Below are positions 23,494 through 35,591 of a stretch of DNA of 64,000 bases, piece after piece. Numbering within the stretch: the first letter of the stretch is position 1; each line of letters opens with the position of its first letter. Source of the DNA: Endomychus coccineus (lineage: Eukaryota; Arthropoda; Insecta; Coleoptera; Endomychidae); NCBI GenBank assembly GCA_958510875.1, contig OY294072.1, forward strand, positions 186,001 to 250,000. Direction: 5' to 3'. The position numbers and the translations under genes were made by a program. The notes beneath the pieces are model-generated. The model had not been told where the DNA came from. It made no database searches and worked only from the letters and a program-made list of their open reading frames with translations.

Positions 23494-23889
23494 CTAGCGG
23501 CCCATAGCAAAAAAGACTTTATTACAGCTGGCGCCGGCCGTACGGGCCACGAAACGGCCCCAAATTAACAAGATCGAGGTAAAATGTATAAACTCTAACT
23601 TACGCGGAGCGGGCTCCTCGAGGGAAACTTCAAAATGATTTCGTTCGTAGCTTATTACATAGGAGGTTTGGCCTTCATGCAATTGTGTTTTTATACAATT
23701 TGAACCTTCTAATTTCGATAGGCCAAGTGAAAATCCCGGAGCCTCAAGCGCTAAAGATATCTGAGTGTTTAAACTTTCGTATAAAATTGCGAAATTTGGC
23801 ATTCTTAGAAACGTCAAATCAATTAATCTGACACAAGAGTTGTGGATATTTTTATTCAAATCGATATAATACCAATTTTTGTCATCCAT
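23494..23889 (-). CDS. Array ORF copy 4, 131 aa, most divergent 3' half
   Basis: Full-length and open despite many changes in residues 63-97: SNCIK for LNYLK, NHFEVSLEEPAPRK for NDFDICLEELATRQ. Nearly all of these alter the amino acid while the reading frame stays intact. Second 5' flavour, with H for P16 and D for N24. Confidence 0.45.
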   Translation of the reverse strand: MDDKNWYYIDLNKNIHNSCVRLIDLTFLRMPNFAILYESLNTQISLALEAPGFSLGLSKLEGSNCIKTQLHEGQTSYVISYERNHFEVSLEEPAPRKLEFIHFTSILLIWGRFVARTAGASCNKVFFAMGR

Positions 23890-24168
23890 ATTGCAAGATT
23901 TTCTCGGGAATTTTCCAAAATCAAAAACTAGGGCCTCTACGTTCAATTAAAATTCACCATTCGAAAGATCGTCATCGATAATGTTAATATGGCACCAAAC
24001 TAATTCCAAGACGTAACCCAAAAATGCCGCTAAGTAGCTTAAAATAAATCATAAAGATTTGACGTGTTTTGACGGTAACCTATGTAAGGATTAAGTGATA
24101 ACTCACGAAGAGAACTGATTTTGGAGGTGTATGTATAATGGAAGGATGTAGAAATAATACCAAGAGAT

Positions 24169-24184
24169 CTTAAATAGCTATATA
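24169..24184 (-). promoter_or_regulatory. TATA-like box, unit 4
   Basis: Same 16 bases, upstream of ORF copy 4, close to where type B-like sequence gives way to type A. Confidence 0.45.
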
Positions 24185-24420
24185 CTGCTCAGAAACTTCC
24201 TAAATGGTCCATGGACGAAGGTATACTTCCGAGGGAAATATGTACATTTCCACATCTATAGTTCATGTGGGGCTACTGAAACTATTTCTATCGTCGTAAA
24301 ATGTTCCAGCGAACCTCTGTGGTCTCGGAGATAACCTCCTCTCATGTATTTAACCTCTGGCAAGCGTAGGTTGTGAATATCATGTTTCCATTCAAAAGTA
24401 CTTGAATATGATACAACAAA

Positions 24421-24776
24421 GGGGCCCCATCTATTAAAAAACGTTCTAGAGGTATGTCTGAACAATATGTAACAATAAGATTCAACATACTTTATTTCAG
24501 ATTTGAATATATGAATTATATCAAGGTTTGGAACCAACAGATATATTCTTGCAGAAATATCGTGACAACACGATATAGAAAGGTATGTACATCATATTCG
24601 AGCAGAGTTCAATACATTTTCAATGAATATATCAAGATATCTGTCATATTCTACAGTAAAAGTAGCAATTTTCAAGTAACGTAGCAGCACGAACATTGGG
24701 TTCACTCAGAATTAGTTCAAATTGATGGTACAGGACTTTCAATGTACTCGAATAATGTTACTGTATATACAATAAA
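24421..24776 (+). ncRNA. Candidate spliced plus-strand transcript, unit 4
   Basis: Type A version with all signals intact and AATAAA at 24771-24776. Confidence 0.3.
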
Positions 24777-25962
24777 GATATTTCTATAGACATTTGTATC
24801 GTGTATTATGTTTATAGGAATACAAATAGTGATTTCACATGTTCAACGTAGACACAAGGTTATGTCTTACATTTTACCAAGTATGCGATGCTAAATATGG
24901 GTAAATGATATTGAATAAAGCAAGAAAAAGATGTTTTCAAGAGTATTTCATATGTTGTTGGAATGGAAAGCATTCTTAATGTTCAATTTACATGATGTAT
25001 CATTTTATACATATGTCAGTTGGTGGAAAAATTTCACCAAAACAGATGTTACATGCATGAAAATGATCATAAAAGTGTTAAACAATTAATCTGCTACCAC
25101 AAGGTATACTTTCAACAAAGTATACATCACTTTATGGATGTTATACAATATTAAGACATATGACGGAGATACATTCAAAGGATAGATGGTACAGTTTCAA
25201 TACTTTAAATTGAGCTTTGCAAATGTATATATGAAAAGAATAAAGGTAGGAGGGAAACTTAATAATGAAATGCACCCTTTTTCTTCATTATTCCTGGCAT
25301 AAGTATCAGATTCGATTGCTTCCTCAACGGGTTGTAGATTTTTTATAACATAACTTTCTCTGAGACTATCTAGCAATAAAAATGAATATGTACAAACTTG
25401 CTTGAGACATGTAGGTACAAACGAAACACAATTGCATTTTGCAAGTTACTAATAGGAATAAATTCTGTATCTTTGTATTTATAACAAAAAGGGTAAATCG
25501 TACAGTTTTAAGACTGGGAATTGGTTTTTACAATGGTTCTACTACCGATATGTTTGAGAAATCTTTTCGAATGGTATACTAAGAAGGTAGCTCAAAAGAG
25601 AATGTCATTCTGCTTCAGACAGACAAAATGCTTAGGCTTCCTCAACAGCTAATAGATTTTTTTATAAAATAGCTTCTTCTCATTCCTCAGAGACTGTAAT
25701 TTGGACTGAAAATAAAGTAAAAAGTAGCTTCACAGATACTGCAAATAGCATTGAAAATAATTGAAAAAGCAGCTTGAGAGATTAACATACAAAATTGTAT
25801 TGCATTTAGCATGGCAATGCTGAAAATTAATTAGCTTGATATTCATAAGGTAGGTATTACAATTTTTTTTCTTACAAGGAGAGGTAATTGTGTGTACCTA
25901 TTTGTTAGAATGTTGAGAATTAGGGGGTACAATTACAAAGCAGCATAGGACATTGTCTGAGA

Positions 25963-26943
25963 AAAGAGGGAAAGCAATACAAGCAAATCTTGTATCGATC
26001 ATATTTATATGAAAAATAAACTTCATACAGAATATATTGCTGCTATCATAAAGACAACCATAACAGATCACTATTCCACTTTACTAGCATTAAATATAAA
26101 TCATATTAAAGGTGTAAAAAACGACTTATTGGTGACAAAAATAGACGAGGATAAATTAAGGAAATCATTGGAGGATGAAAATTGGGACACAGTTAATATT
26201 GAAATCATTTATAATAAAAACATAAAAAGAAAAGAGTGGATCACAGCAGGCATTTTGAAGTCTATAAAAACTAGAAATTGGCTTTACCAGCAATATCTAA
26301 AATATCCAAATAATGAGACTATTAATAATTGTTATAAAATATACAGGAATAAACTCAATGGCCTCATTCATAAAACTAAGTGTAATCATTTCAAATACAA
26401 AATTATGGATAACGTAGGGTCTAATAAAGCATTATGGGAAACAATTAATAAAGTTGAGAACAAAAAGATCAAAAATAAATGGGAAATCAAGGAATTGAAG
26501 CTTGAAAGTGATGAGATTGTAAAAACTCCTATTGATATTTCAAATGCTTTCAGTAAACACTATGCTAACATAGGTAAAACTTATGCAAAAAAAAATACGA
26601 AGGCATGAAACTGACACTCACACTAATGAAAATAGGAGTCCTAGATCCATGTTCTTGTACAGTACAACTCCAAATGAGGTCGTTTCTATTATTAATTCAA
26701 GTGACAATAATAATGGTACAGGTGAAGATAAAATATCTAACAAAAGTACTTACGTTCTCTTCTTATGTTAGGGGGCAACCTGAATTCAAGGAATTAAAAA
26801 CAGGTAACGATTCCTGTTTAGAAATTGTCCCTTCATTAAAGTATTTAGGAGTCACAATAGATAAATTTCTAAAATGAGATATACATGCCCAAGAAATGAT
26901 AAAAAAATTAAGAGGCATTGTTTACAGAATGTGTCATTTAAAG
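25963..26943 (+). pseudogene. LINE-alpha fragment, unit 4, linker frame intact
   Basis: Same fragment. The 4-base deletion is absent (ATTCATAAAACTAAG), so 26009-26608 reads as one 199-codon frame through LIHKTKCNHFKYK. The RT-core deletion and the later frameshift near 26597 are shared with all other copies. This is the reference copy for the lesion history. Confidence 0.85.
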
Positions 26944-29327
26944 TGATAGTGAATCAAACAGATGTCCCAACCGTGTAGAAGCAAATGACAAATTCTCTTT
27001 AAAATTGAATTCGAATCATTCCCCATTCGATTATAACTGTCCAGTATTAGTTCAAAAAATTAACAATGAGAAACGAAAATTAGAAATGGAAACAAATCAA
27101 TATCAATTACCTAATAACAAACTCGATACCTCTAAAATGTCAAACTTCTCTAAAATTTTACATTATAACATTCAATGTCTAAGAAACAAAACTTCAGAAC
27201 TAGAAGCTTTTTTAATAGGTAAAAGTTATGATATACTTTGTATAAATGAACATTGGTTGGGATCTGACGAATTATAAACACTCTGAACATAAGTGGTTTT
27301 GTAAATCTCTCAGCTTTTTGCAGAACAACGCATAAACATGGGGGAGTGGGTATTTTTACAAGTAATATCATAGAAGCAATTCCGTTAGCCTTTGATACTC
27401 AAGAAATATCTGATGAAATACATTTTGAAATAGCAGGTATAATGTACAACAATATACAGGTACTGACAATCTATCGCTCACCTCTTGAGGATTTTGACAT
27501 ATTTTTAAATAGATTAGATGCAACACTTAATAAGCTATCATTACACAAAGGTACTATAATAACTGGGAACTTTAACGTACATTTCCATTCAGATAGTAAA
27601 GAATCTCAGTTACTATGTAATATGTTAGAATCCTACGGACTACATAAAACTGTTCATAACTATACTAGAAACGGAGCAACTCTTGATAACATATTTACCA
27701 ATTTTAACAGCAATTGTTATGTTGCAACAGTAACAGATCCCAATTTATCTGATCATCTTGCTATATCATTTGATTTTGAAGTGGAAAACAAAACATCATT
27801 AAATAATAAAATCAGAATAACCTACAGACCAATAACAGAACAAGGCTTCTTTAAACTTTATAATTATGTAGATAAAGTACATTGGTCATTTGTAAACAAT
27901 TCTCAAATAAATGTAAATAACAAATTTGATCATTTTTTAAATCTGATAATAGATGTCTGTGATTCTAGCTTCCCAATGAAAACAAAATTTATAAAACAAA
28001 ACGAACCTAACATACCTAAAATACATTGGTTCAATGACAACTTAAGACAAAGTAGAGAAAAATTGCAGTTATCAAGCAGTTTAAATAAAACTAATCCACA
28101 AATTGTTTCCAATGAATCACTTAATAAATTTAAAAAAGGTATCGTGAGGACATTAATAAAAGTAAAAAAGAAGCTAACTATAAATACATTAACAATTCAA
28201 AAAATATGCAAAAGGCATTGTGCCACTGATTTAAATATTTTTTTTACAAATATAGCAGAATCCCTTTTCAAGAATCTTCCACCATTACAAAATAATCCTA
28301 TTGATTATACAAAAAAAATTAATTTAGTCTTCCATTCAGAATTTAAATTCATAGAAGTTACTTTCAATGAAATGAGAGATATAATTTCAAATTTAAATAA
28401 TAGTCCCAGCAAGGACACTTATAATATAAATGTTAAAATAGTTAAAACTATTCTAAATTTGATCGTTTTTCCTCTATGTAAAATTATAAACCAACGTATC
28501 ACCTCTAGCATTTTTCCAGATTCCCTCAAAATATCTAAAGTAGTTCCGATTTACAAAAAAGGCTTATGCGATGATGTTGATAACTATAGGCCAATATCAA
28601 TTACACCCATCTTTGGCAAAATTTTTGAGACTGTGCTGAAACGGCAAATAACATACTATTTTGAGGCAAATAATTGGTTTAATAAATGTCAATTTGGATT
28701 TCGTAGCAATGTTTCTACTACAGCTGCTATAAACAAACTTACTAGCTATGTTCGAGAATGTTTTGAGGAAAAGAAGTTCATGCAAGCCTCCTTTTTTGAC
28801 GTTACCAAGGCTTTTGACTGTGTGTCCCATGATCTGTTGATGCAAAAGCTCCAAGAATACAACTTTGATAACAATAGTATAAATCTTATTAAATCATACT
28901 CAACTAATCGTATGCAATATGTATCATACAACAATGAAAATTCGACAAATAAAATAATCACATTTGGCGTTCCACAAGGATCTGTCTTGGGGCCAACCTT
29001 ATTTTTAATATACATTAATGACATTAGCAATTCTCTGTTGTATAAGAACAACATTATTTTATTTGCCGACGACACAACAACACATGATAGTGCTTGGACA
29101 GCTTGGAGCAATTGAGTCAACAGGCCTTGGAAACACGAACCAGTATTTGTAATTGGTTCCTTGCTAATAACCTTAGCATTAATGATAGCAAAACACAAAC
29201 TTTACATTTTTCACTTAGACCAGTCAATTTAAATATTGAAACCAACATAGTTAAATTCTTCGGCGTTTATCTCGATTCAAGATTGACATAGGAGCATCAT
29301 ATTGCACAACTATCAAAAAAAAAAAAA
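26944..29327 (+). mobile_element. LINE-beta, unit 4, longest intact EN-RT frame
   Basis: Best copy. The frame 27346-29115 (589 codons, open back to about 27276) joins most of the endonuclease to the RT. GNFN is at residues 74-77, where active LINE endonucleases have GDFN. SDH is at 135-137, and FADD at 573-576 with an intact FDVTKAFD. GAGACTGTGCTG near 28627 is unbroken here and in unit 7 only. The shared frameshifts at about 27275 and 29090 remain. After LDSRLT a TAG replaces the W codon (29289-29291). The copy ends in a 13-A run joined to backbone, losing the last ~0.7 kb. Confidence 0.93.
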
Positions 29328-29592
29328 ATAAACGGTTTTCAATAGTGTATCTTCCTCTGTTTACTGTAAATAGGTAGCTACTTTTGAAGAAATAGAGTTG
29401 CTTTAAATTTGTATTCTACAATATCGATGATTCAAAAACATTTTAATTTTGAAAAGTACAGTTGCAATATTTTAATTTGTTGTATAGTATTTGAGGAGCC
29501 ATGTAGTTGTAGAGCGACTATATTTTATGAGCATTTTCTTTTGCAATACTTGAAGTTTCAATGATTAAATTATATAACCTAGAATTGGCCAA

Positions 29593-29606
29593 GTGACGTA
29601 CGTCAC
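29593..29606. promoter_or_regulatory. 14-bp palindrome, unit 4
   Basis: Identical palindrome; the CTCTAG just to its right is altered in units 4 and 7 (GAGTACAAAAAC). Confidence 0.4.
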
Positions 29607-29805
29607 AAATTCCAAAGAGTACAAAAACTATACCTTCGACTAACATTTGACTCCATTCCAATTTTATACTCTTCTATGAATATCTACCACTCTCAATCTA
29701 TCTAACCTATGAATGTATAAGTGACATACGATCCAAACCATAGAATAACTTGTGACACGTGCTAATAGTAAAAGTTTCTATAAACACGTACCCATCTCTA
29801 TATAA

Positions 29806-29976
29806 CCTACAACTGCCAGAGTGACGTCTGTCACAGTGACAACCTGAAGGTGCCCATACACCTCACATAAAGGTTACCACGCACTATCCGACTAAACTCT
29901 CAAAAAGGCGTTGCACATGAAAACAACTGTACGTCAGCGGGGCGTAGCACAGCGGGGCGTAGCTCGTAAAATCAGC
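29806..29976. repeat. Hairpin-rich module, copy 6
   Basis: GTGAC/GTCAC variant, two CGGGGCGTAG motifs, last one followed by CTCG. Confidence 0.85.
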
Positions 29977-30346
29977 TAACTAGAATGAGCGACAGTTTAA
30001 GTTGGTGCACAAGTTACCAAAAATCAAACTAGGAATATGGACCCGACAAGCGAGCGAAGCGAGCCTGAAAAATTGTCGAAATGTTAACTTTGATCCTTTT
30101 AGAAGGTGGTGATAGCCACAAACCGGCTCGAAAACTGTTTTGAAATAGTTAATTTTGGTTAAATAAACGGTTTTCTATAAGGATGTTATATTATAACGTT
30201 AGCACAAATAATGAAATGGCATTCAAAGTATAGATTGTATAGTTTCAATACTAACAATTGGGCTTTGCAGAATATGTATATAGAAAGAATCTAGGTAATG
30301 AAATACTCCCATTTACTCAGTTGTTCCTTGCATTATATCTATGTAA

Positions 30347-30516
30347 CCTACAACTGTCAAGTTGACGTTTGTCCAAGTGACAACCTAAAGGTGCCCATAT
30401 GCCTCACATAAAGGTTACCACGCACTATCCGACTAAACCCTCGAAAAGGCGTTGCACATGAAAACAACTGTACGTCAGCGGGCCTTGCTCAGCGGGGCGT
30501 AGCCCGTAAAATCAGC
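30347..30516. repeat. Hairpin-rich module, copy 7
   Basis: CAACT/AGTTG variant within the unit 4 cassette; first motif changed to GCGGGCCTTG. Confidence 0.85.
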
Positions 30517-30895
30517 TAACTAGAATGAGCGACAGTTTAAGTTGGTGCACAAGTTACCAAAAATCAAACTAGGAATATGGACCCGACAAGCGAGCGAAGC
30601 GAGCCTGGAAAATTGTCGAAATGTTAACTTTGATCCTTTTAGAAGGTGGTGATAGCCACAAACCGGCTCGAAAACTGTTTTGAAATAGTTAATTTTGGTT
30701 AAATAAACGGTTTTCTATAAGGATGTTATATTATAACGTTAGCACAAATAATGGAATGGCATTCAAAATATAGATTGTATAGTTTCAATACTTTGCTTTG
30801 CAGAATATGTATATAGAAAGAATCTAGGTAGGATTAAAATTCAATAACGAAATACTCCCATTTACTCAGTTGTTCCTTGCATTTTATCTATGTAA

Positions 30896-31080
30896 CCTAC
30901 AACTGTCAAGTTGACGTTTGTCCAAGTGACAACCTAAAGGTGCCCATACACCTCACATAAAGGTTACCACGCACTATCCGACTAAACCCTCAAAAAGGCG
31001 TTGCACATGAAAACAACTGTACGTCAGCGGGGCGTAACTTAGCGGGGCGTAGCACAGCGGGGCGTAGCCCGTAAAATCAG
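30896..31080. repeat. Hairpin-rich module, copy 8
   Basis: CAACT/AGTTG variant, three clean CGGGGCGTA motifs. Confidence 0.85.
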
Positions 31081-31467
31081 CTAACTAGAATGAGCGACAG
31101 TTTAAGTTGGTGCACAAGTTACCAAAAATCAAACTAGGAATATGGACCCGACAAGCGAGCGAAGCGAGCCTGAAAAATTGTCGAAATGTTAACTTTGATC
31201 CTTTTAGAAGGTGGTGATAGCCACAAACCGGCTCGAAAACTGTTTTGAAATAGTTAATTTTGGTTAAATAAACGGTTTTCTATAAGGATGTTATATTATA
31301 ACGTTAGCACAAATAATGAAATGGCATTCAAAGTATAGATTGTATAGTTTCAATACTAACAATTGGGCTTTGCAGAATATGTATATAGAAAGAATCTAGG
31401 TAGGATTAAAATTCAATAATGAAATACTCCCATTTACTCAGTTGTTCCTTGCATTATATCTATGTAA

Positions 31468-31620
31468 CCTACAACTGTCAAGTTGACGTTTGTCCAAGTG
31501 ACAACCTAAAGGTGCCGTACGCCTCACATAAAGGTTACCACGCACCATCCGACTGAACCCTCACAAAGGCGTTGCACATAAAAAACTGCATCTTAGCGGG
31601 GCGTAGCCCGTAAAATCAAC
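31468..31620. repeat. Hairpin-rich module, copy 9
   Basis: CAACT/AGTTG variant, single motif; two bases missing at GTGCCGTACGCC. Confidence 0.85.
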
Positions 31621-32145
31621 TAGTCGGTATTAGAATAAGCGGCTTATTAGGTTGGTAGTCAAGTTACTAAAAATCAAACTAGGAATATGCGATTTTCGAC
31701 CTAATCGACGAACATTTTTGAACACGACAAGCTAAATGAAGCAAGCGCAGCGAGCCCAAAAAATGATTGAAACGTTAACTTTGAACCTTTTAGAAGGTCG
31801 CATAAGCCCCAAACCGGGTCGAAAACTGTTTTGAAATAGTTAATTTTCCGTAAATCGAATGACGTTCACGTTAGAAGCCCGTAGCTCGCGAGTTGAAATA
31901 GTGCAAAAGTTAGGAACATAGAACTTCTTTACGGGGGCTTTTTGCGTACCGATTTCACTCCATGTAGTTAGATTTAGTCGGGATACGCACCCGACAGCCC
32001 TTCTTTTTTCCAAAAATTTCGTTTAAATACGAAAATTTAATTAAAATAGAAACAGGTACTCTCAGGTCTCACCTATGCACGTCTAACGTGCAACGTACCA
32101 AAGGGAATTTTCTAGCTACTAAAATATACCCGAAGCGGATAAATG

Positions 32146-32541
32146 CTAGCGGCCCATAGCAAAAAAGACTTTATTACAGCTGGCGCCGGCCGCACGGGCC
32201 ACGAAACGGCCCCAAATTAACAAGATCGAAGTAAAATGTATAAACTCTAACTGACGCGTAGCGAGCTCCTCGAGGGATATGTCGAAATCATTTCGTTCGT
32301 AGCTTATTACATAGGACGTTTGGCCTTCATGCAATTGTGTTTTTATACAATTCGAACCTTCTAATTTCGATAGGCCACGTGAAAATCCCGGAGCCAGAAG
32401 CGCTATCGAGATCTGAATGTTTAAACTTTCGTATAAAATTGCGAAATTTCGCATTCTTAGAAACGTCAAATTAATTAATCTGACACAAGAGTTGGGGATA
32501 TTTTTATTCAAATCGATATAATACCACTTTTTGTCGGCCAT
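32146..32541 (-). CDS. Array ORF copy 5, 131 aa
   Basis: Full-length, first 5' flavour (MADKKWYYIDL). Private to copies 5 and 8: R for P31, I for T42, I for L46, L for E49 and R for L55. Identical to copy 8 as far as I can see, as expected from the ~22.69 kb duplication. Confidence 0.45.
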   Translation of the reverse strand: MADKKWYYIDLNKNIPNSCVRLINLTFLRMRNFAILYESLNIQISIALLAPGFSRGLSKLEGSNCIKTQLHEGQTSYVISYERNDFDISLEELATRQLEFIHFTSILLIWGRFVARAAGASCNKVFFAMGR

Positions 32542-32816
32542 GATGTAATAATAATAATGAAAATTTCTCAAATCGAAAACTAGAGCCTGTACTTTCAATT
32601 AAAATTCACCATTCGAAAGATCGTCATCGATAATGCAAAAAAATTATTATAGTATACCGTTTAACCCAAAAATGCCTCTAAATAGGTCAAATAAATTGAT
32701 AAAGATTCGACGTCGTTTGACGGTAACCTATGTAAGAATTTACTGATAATTTTCGAAAGCGATCGATTTCGGAGGTGTATGTATAATAAAACGATGTAGA
32801 AATAATGTCAAGAGAT

Positions 32817-32832
32817 CTTAAATAGCTATATA
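32817..32832 (-). promoter_or_regulatory. TATA-like box, unit 5
   Basis: Same 16 bases, upstream of ORF copy 5. Confidence 0.45.
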
Positions 32833-33068
32833 CTGCTCAGAAATTCCCAAAATGGTCCATGGACGAAGGTATACTTCCGAGGGAAATATGTACATTTCCA
32901 CATCTATAGTTCATGTGGGGCTACTGAAACTATTTCTATCGTCGTAAAATGTTCCAGCGAACCTCTGTGGTCTCGGAGATAACCTCCTCTCACGTATTTA
33001 ATCTCTGGCAAGCGTAAGTTGTGAATATCATGTTTCCATTCAAAAGTACTTGAATATGATACAACAAA

Positions 33069-33415
33069 GGGGCCCCATCTATTAAAAAACGTTCTAGAGG
33101 TATGTCTGAACAATATGTAACAATAAGATTCAACATACTTTATTTCAGATTTGTATATATGAATTATATCAAGGTTTGGAACCAACAGATATATTCTTGC
33201 AGAAATATCGTGACAACACGATATAGAAAGGTATGTACATCATATTCGAGCAGAGTTCAATACATTTTCAATGAATATATCAAGATATTCTACAGTAAAA
33301 GTAGCAATTTTCAAGTAACGTAGCAGCACGAACATTGGGTTCACTCAGAATTAGTTCAAATTGATGGTACAGGACTTTCAATGTACTCGAATAATGTTAC
33401 TGTATATACAATAAA
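33069..33415 (+). ncRNA. Candidate spliced plus-strand transcript, unit 5
   Basis: Type A version. The second intron-like interval is 9 nt shorter (CTGTCATAT-like stretch lost before the CTACAG acceptor), but donors, acceptors and AATAAA (33410-33415) remain. Confidence 0.28.
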
Positions 33416-34614
33416 GATATTTCTATAGACATTTGTATCGTGTATTATGTTTATAGGAATACAAATAGTGATTTCACATGTTCAACGTAGACACAAGGTT
33501 ATGTCTTACATTTTACCAAGTATGCGATGCTAAATATGGGTAAATGATATTGAATAAAGCAAGAAAAAGATGTTTTCAAGAGTATTTCATATGTTGTTGG
33601 AATGGAAAGCATTCTTAATGTTCAATTTACATGATGTATCATTTTATACATATGTCAGTTGGTGGAAAAATTTCACCAAAACAGATGTTACATGCATGAA
33701 AATGATTATAAAAGTGTTAAACAATTAATCTGCTACCACAAGGTATACTTTCAACAAAGTATACATCACTTTATGGATGTTATACAATATTAAGACATAT
33801 GACGGAGATACATTCAAAGGATAGATGGTACAGTTTCAATACTTTAAATTGAGCTTTGCAAATGTATATATGAAAAGAATAAAGGTAGGAGGAAAACTTA
33901 ATAATGAAATGCACCCTTTTTCTTCATTATTCCTGGCATAAGTTTCAGATTCGATTGCTTCCTCAACGGGTTGTAGATTTTTTATAACATAACTTTCTCT
34001 GAGACTATCTAGCAATAAAAATGAATATGTACAAACTTGCTTGAGACATGTAGGTACAAACGAAACACAATTGCATTTTGCAAGTTACTAATAGGAATAA
34101 ATTCTGTATCTTTGTATTTATAACAAAAAGGGTAAATCGTACAGTTTTAAGACTGGGAATTGGTTTTTACAATGGTTCTACTACCGATATGTTTGAGAAA
34201 TCTTTTCGAATGGTATACTAAGAAGGTGTATCCTTGAGGTAGCTCAAAAGAGAATGTCATTCTGCTTCAGACAGACAAAATGCTTAGGCTTCCTCAACGG
34301 CTAATAGATTTTTTTATAAAATAGCTTCTTCTCATTCCTCAGAGACTGTAATTTGGACTGAAAATAAAGTAAAAAGTAGCTTCACAGATACTGCAAATAG
34401 CATTGAAAATAATTGAAAAAGCAGCTTGAGAGATTAACATACAAAATTGTATTGCATTTAGCATGGCAATGCTGAAAATTAATTAGCTTGATATTCATAA
34501 GGTAGGTATTACAATTTTTTTTCTTACAAGGAGAGGTAATTGTGTGTACCTATTTGTTAGAATGTTGAGAATTAGGGGGTACAATTACAAAGCAGCATAG
34601 GACATTGTCTGAGA

Positions 34615-35591
34615 AAAGAGGAAAAGCAATACAAGCAAATCTTGTATCGATCATATTTATATGAAAAATAAACTTCATACAGAATATATTGCTGCTATCA
34701 TAAAGACAACCATAACAGATCACTATTCCACTTTACTAGCATTAAATATAAATCATATTAAAGGTGTAAAAAACGACTTATTGGTGACAAAAATAGACGA
34801 GGATAAATTAAGGAAATCATTGGAGGATGAAAATTGGGACACAGTTAATATTGAAATCATTTATAATAAAAACATAAAAAGAAAAGAGTGGATCACAGCA
34901 GGCATTTTGAAGTCTATAAAAACTAGAAATTGGCTTTACCAGCAATATCTAAAATATCCAAATAATGAGACTATTAATAATTGTTATAAAATATACAGGA
35001 ATAAACTCAATGGCCTCATTCAACTAAGTGTAATCATTTCAAATACAAAATTATGGATAACGTAGGGTCTAATAAAGCATTATGGGAAACAATGAATAAA
35101 GTTGAGAACAAAAAGATCAAAAATAAATGGGAAATCAAGGAATTGAAGCTTGAAAGTGATGAGATTGTAAAAACTCCTATTGATATTTCAAATGCTTTCA
35201 GTAAACACTATGCTAACATAGGTAAAACTTATGCAAAAAAAAATACGAAGGCATGAAACTGACACTCACACTAATGAAAATAGGAGTCCTAGATCCATGT
35301 TCTTGTACAGTACAACTCCAAATGAGGTCGTTTCTATTATTAATTCAAGTGACAATAATAATGGTACAGGTGAAGATAAAATATCTAACGAAAGTACTTA
35401 CGTTCTCTTCTTATGTTAGGGGGCAACCTGAATTCAAGGAATTAAAAACAGGTAACGATTCCTGTTTAGAAATTGTCCCTTCATTAAAGTATTTAGGAGT
35501 CACAATAGATAAATTTCTAAAATGAGATATACATGCCCAAGAAATGATAAAAAAATTAAGAGGCATTGTTTACAGAATGTGTCATTTAAAG
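34615..35591 (+). pseudogene. LINE-alpha fragment, unit 5
   Basis: As in unit 1, with the 4-base loss near 35025. M for I in WETMNKVENK is shared with units 6 and 7. Confidence 0.83.

Larger units (their letters stand above)
30182..31620. repeat. Triple cassette, end of unit 4
   Basis: Three tandem copies of a 540-565 bp cassette begin with GATGTTATATTATAACG at 30182, 30722 and 31287. Each has about 170 bp of diverged unit-body sequence (compare 2745-2905), a hairpin module and, in the first two, a GCGAGCGAAGCGAGC flank ending TTTTCTATAAG. The last copy runs into the ORF 3' flank. Confidence 0.92.
23494..32145. repeat. Unit 4, type A with triple cassette; least damaged LINEs
   Basis: The ORF upstream region resembles type B for a few hundred bases, then switches to type A sequence. 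The unit continues with splice-like block 24421-24776, backbone 24777-25962, LINE-alpha fragment 25963-26943, LINE-beta 26944-29327, backbone 29328-29805, hairpin module, then three extra cassettes 30182-31620 and flank 31621-32145. It lacks the 4-base and 2-base deletions seen in most other type A units, so it is nearest to the ancestral state. Confidence 0.92.
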
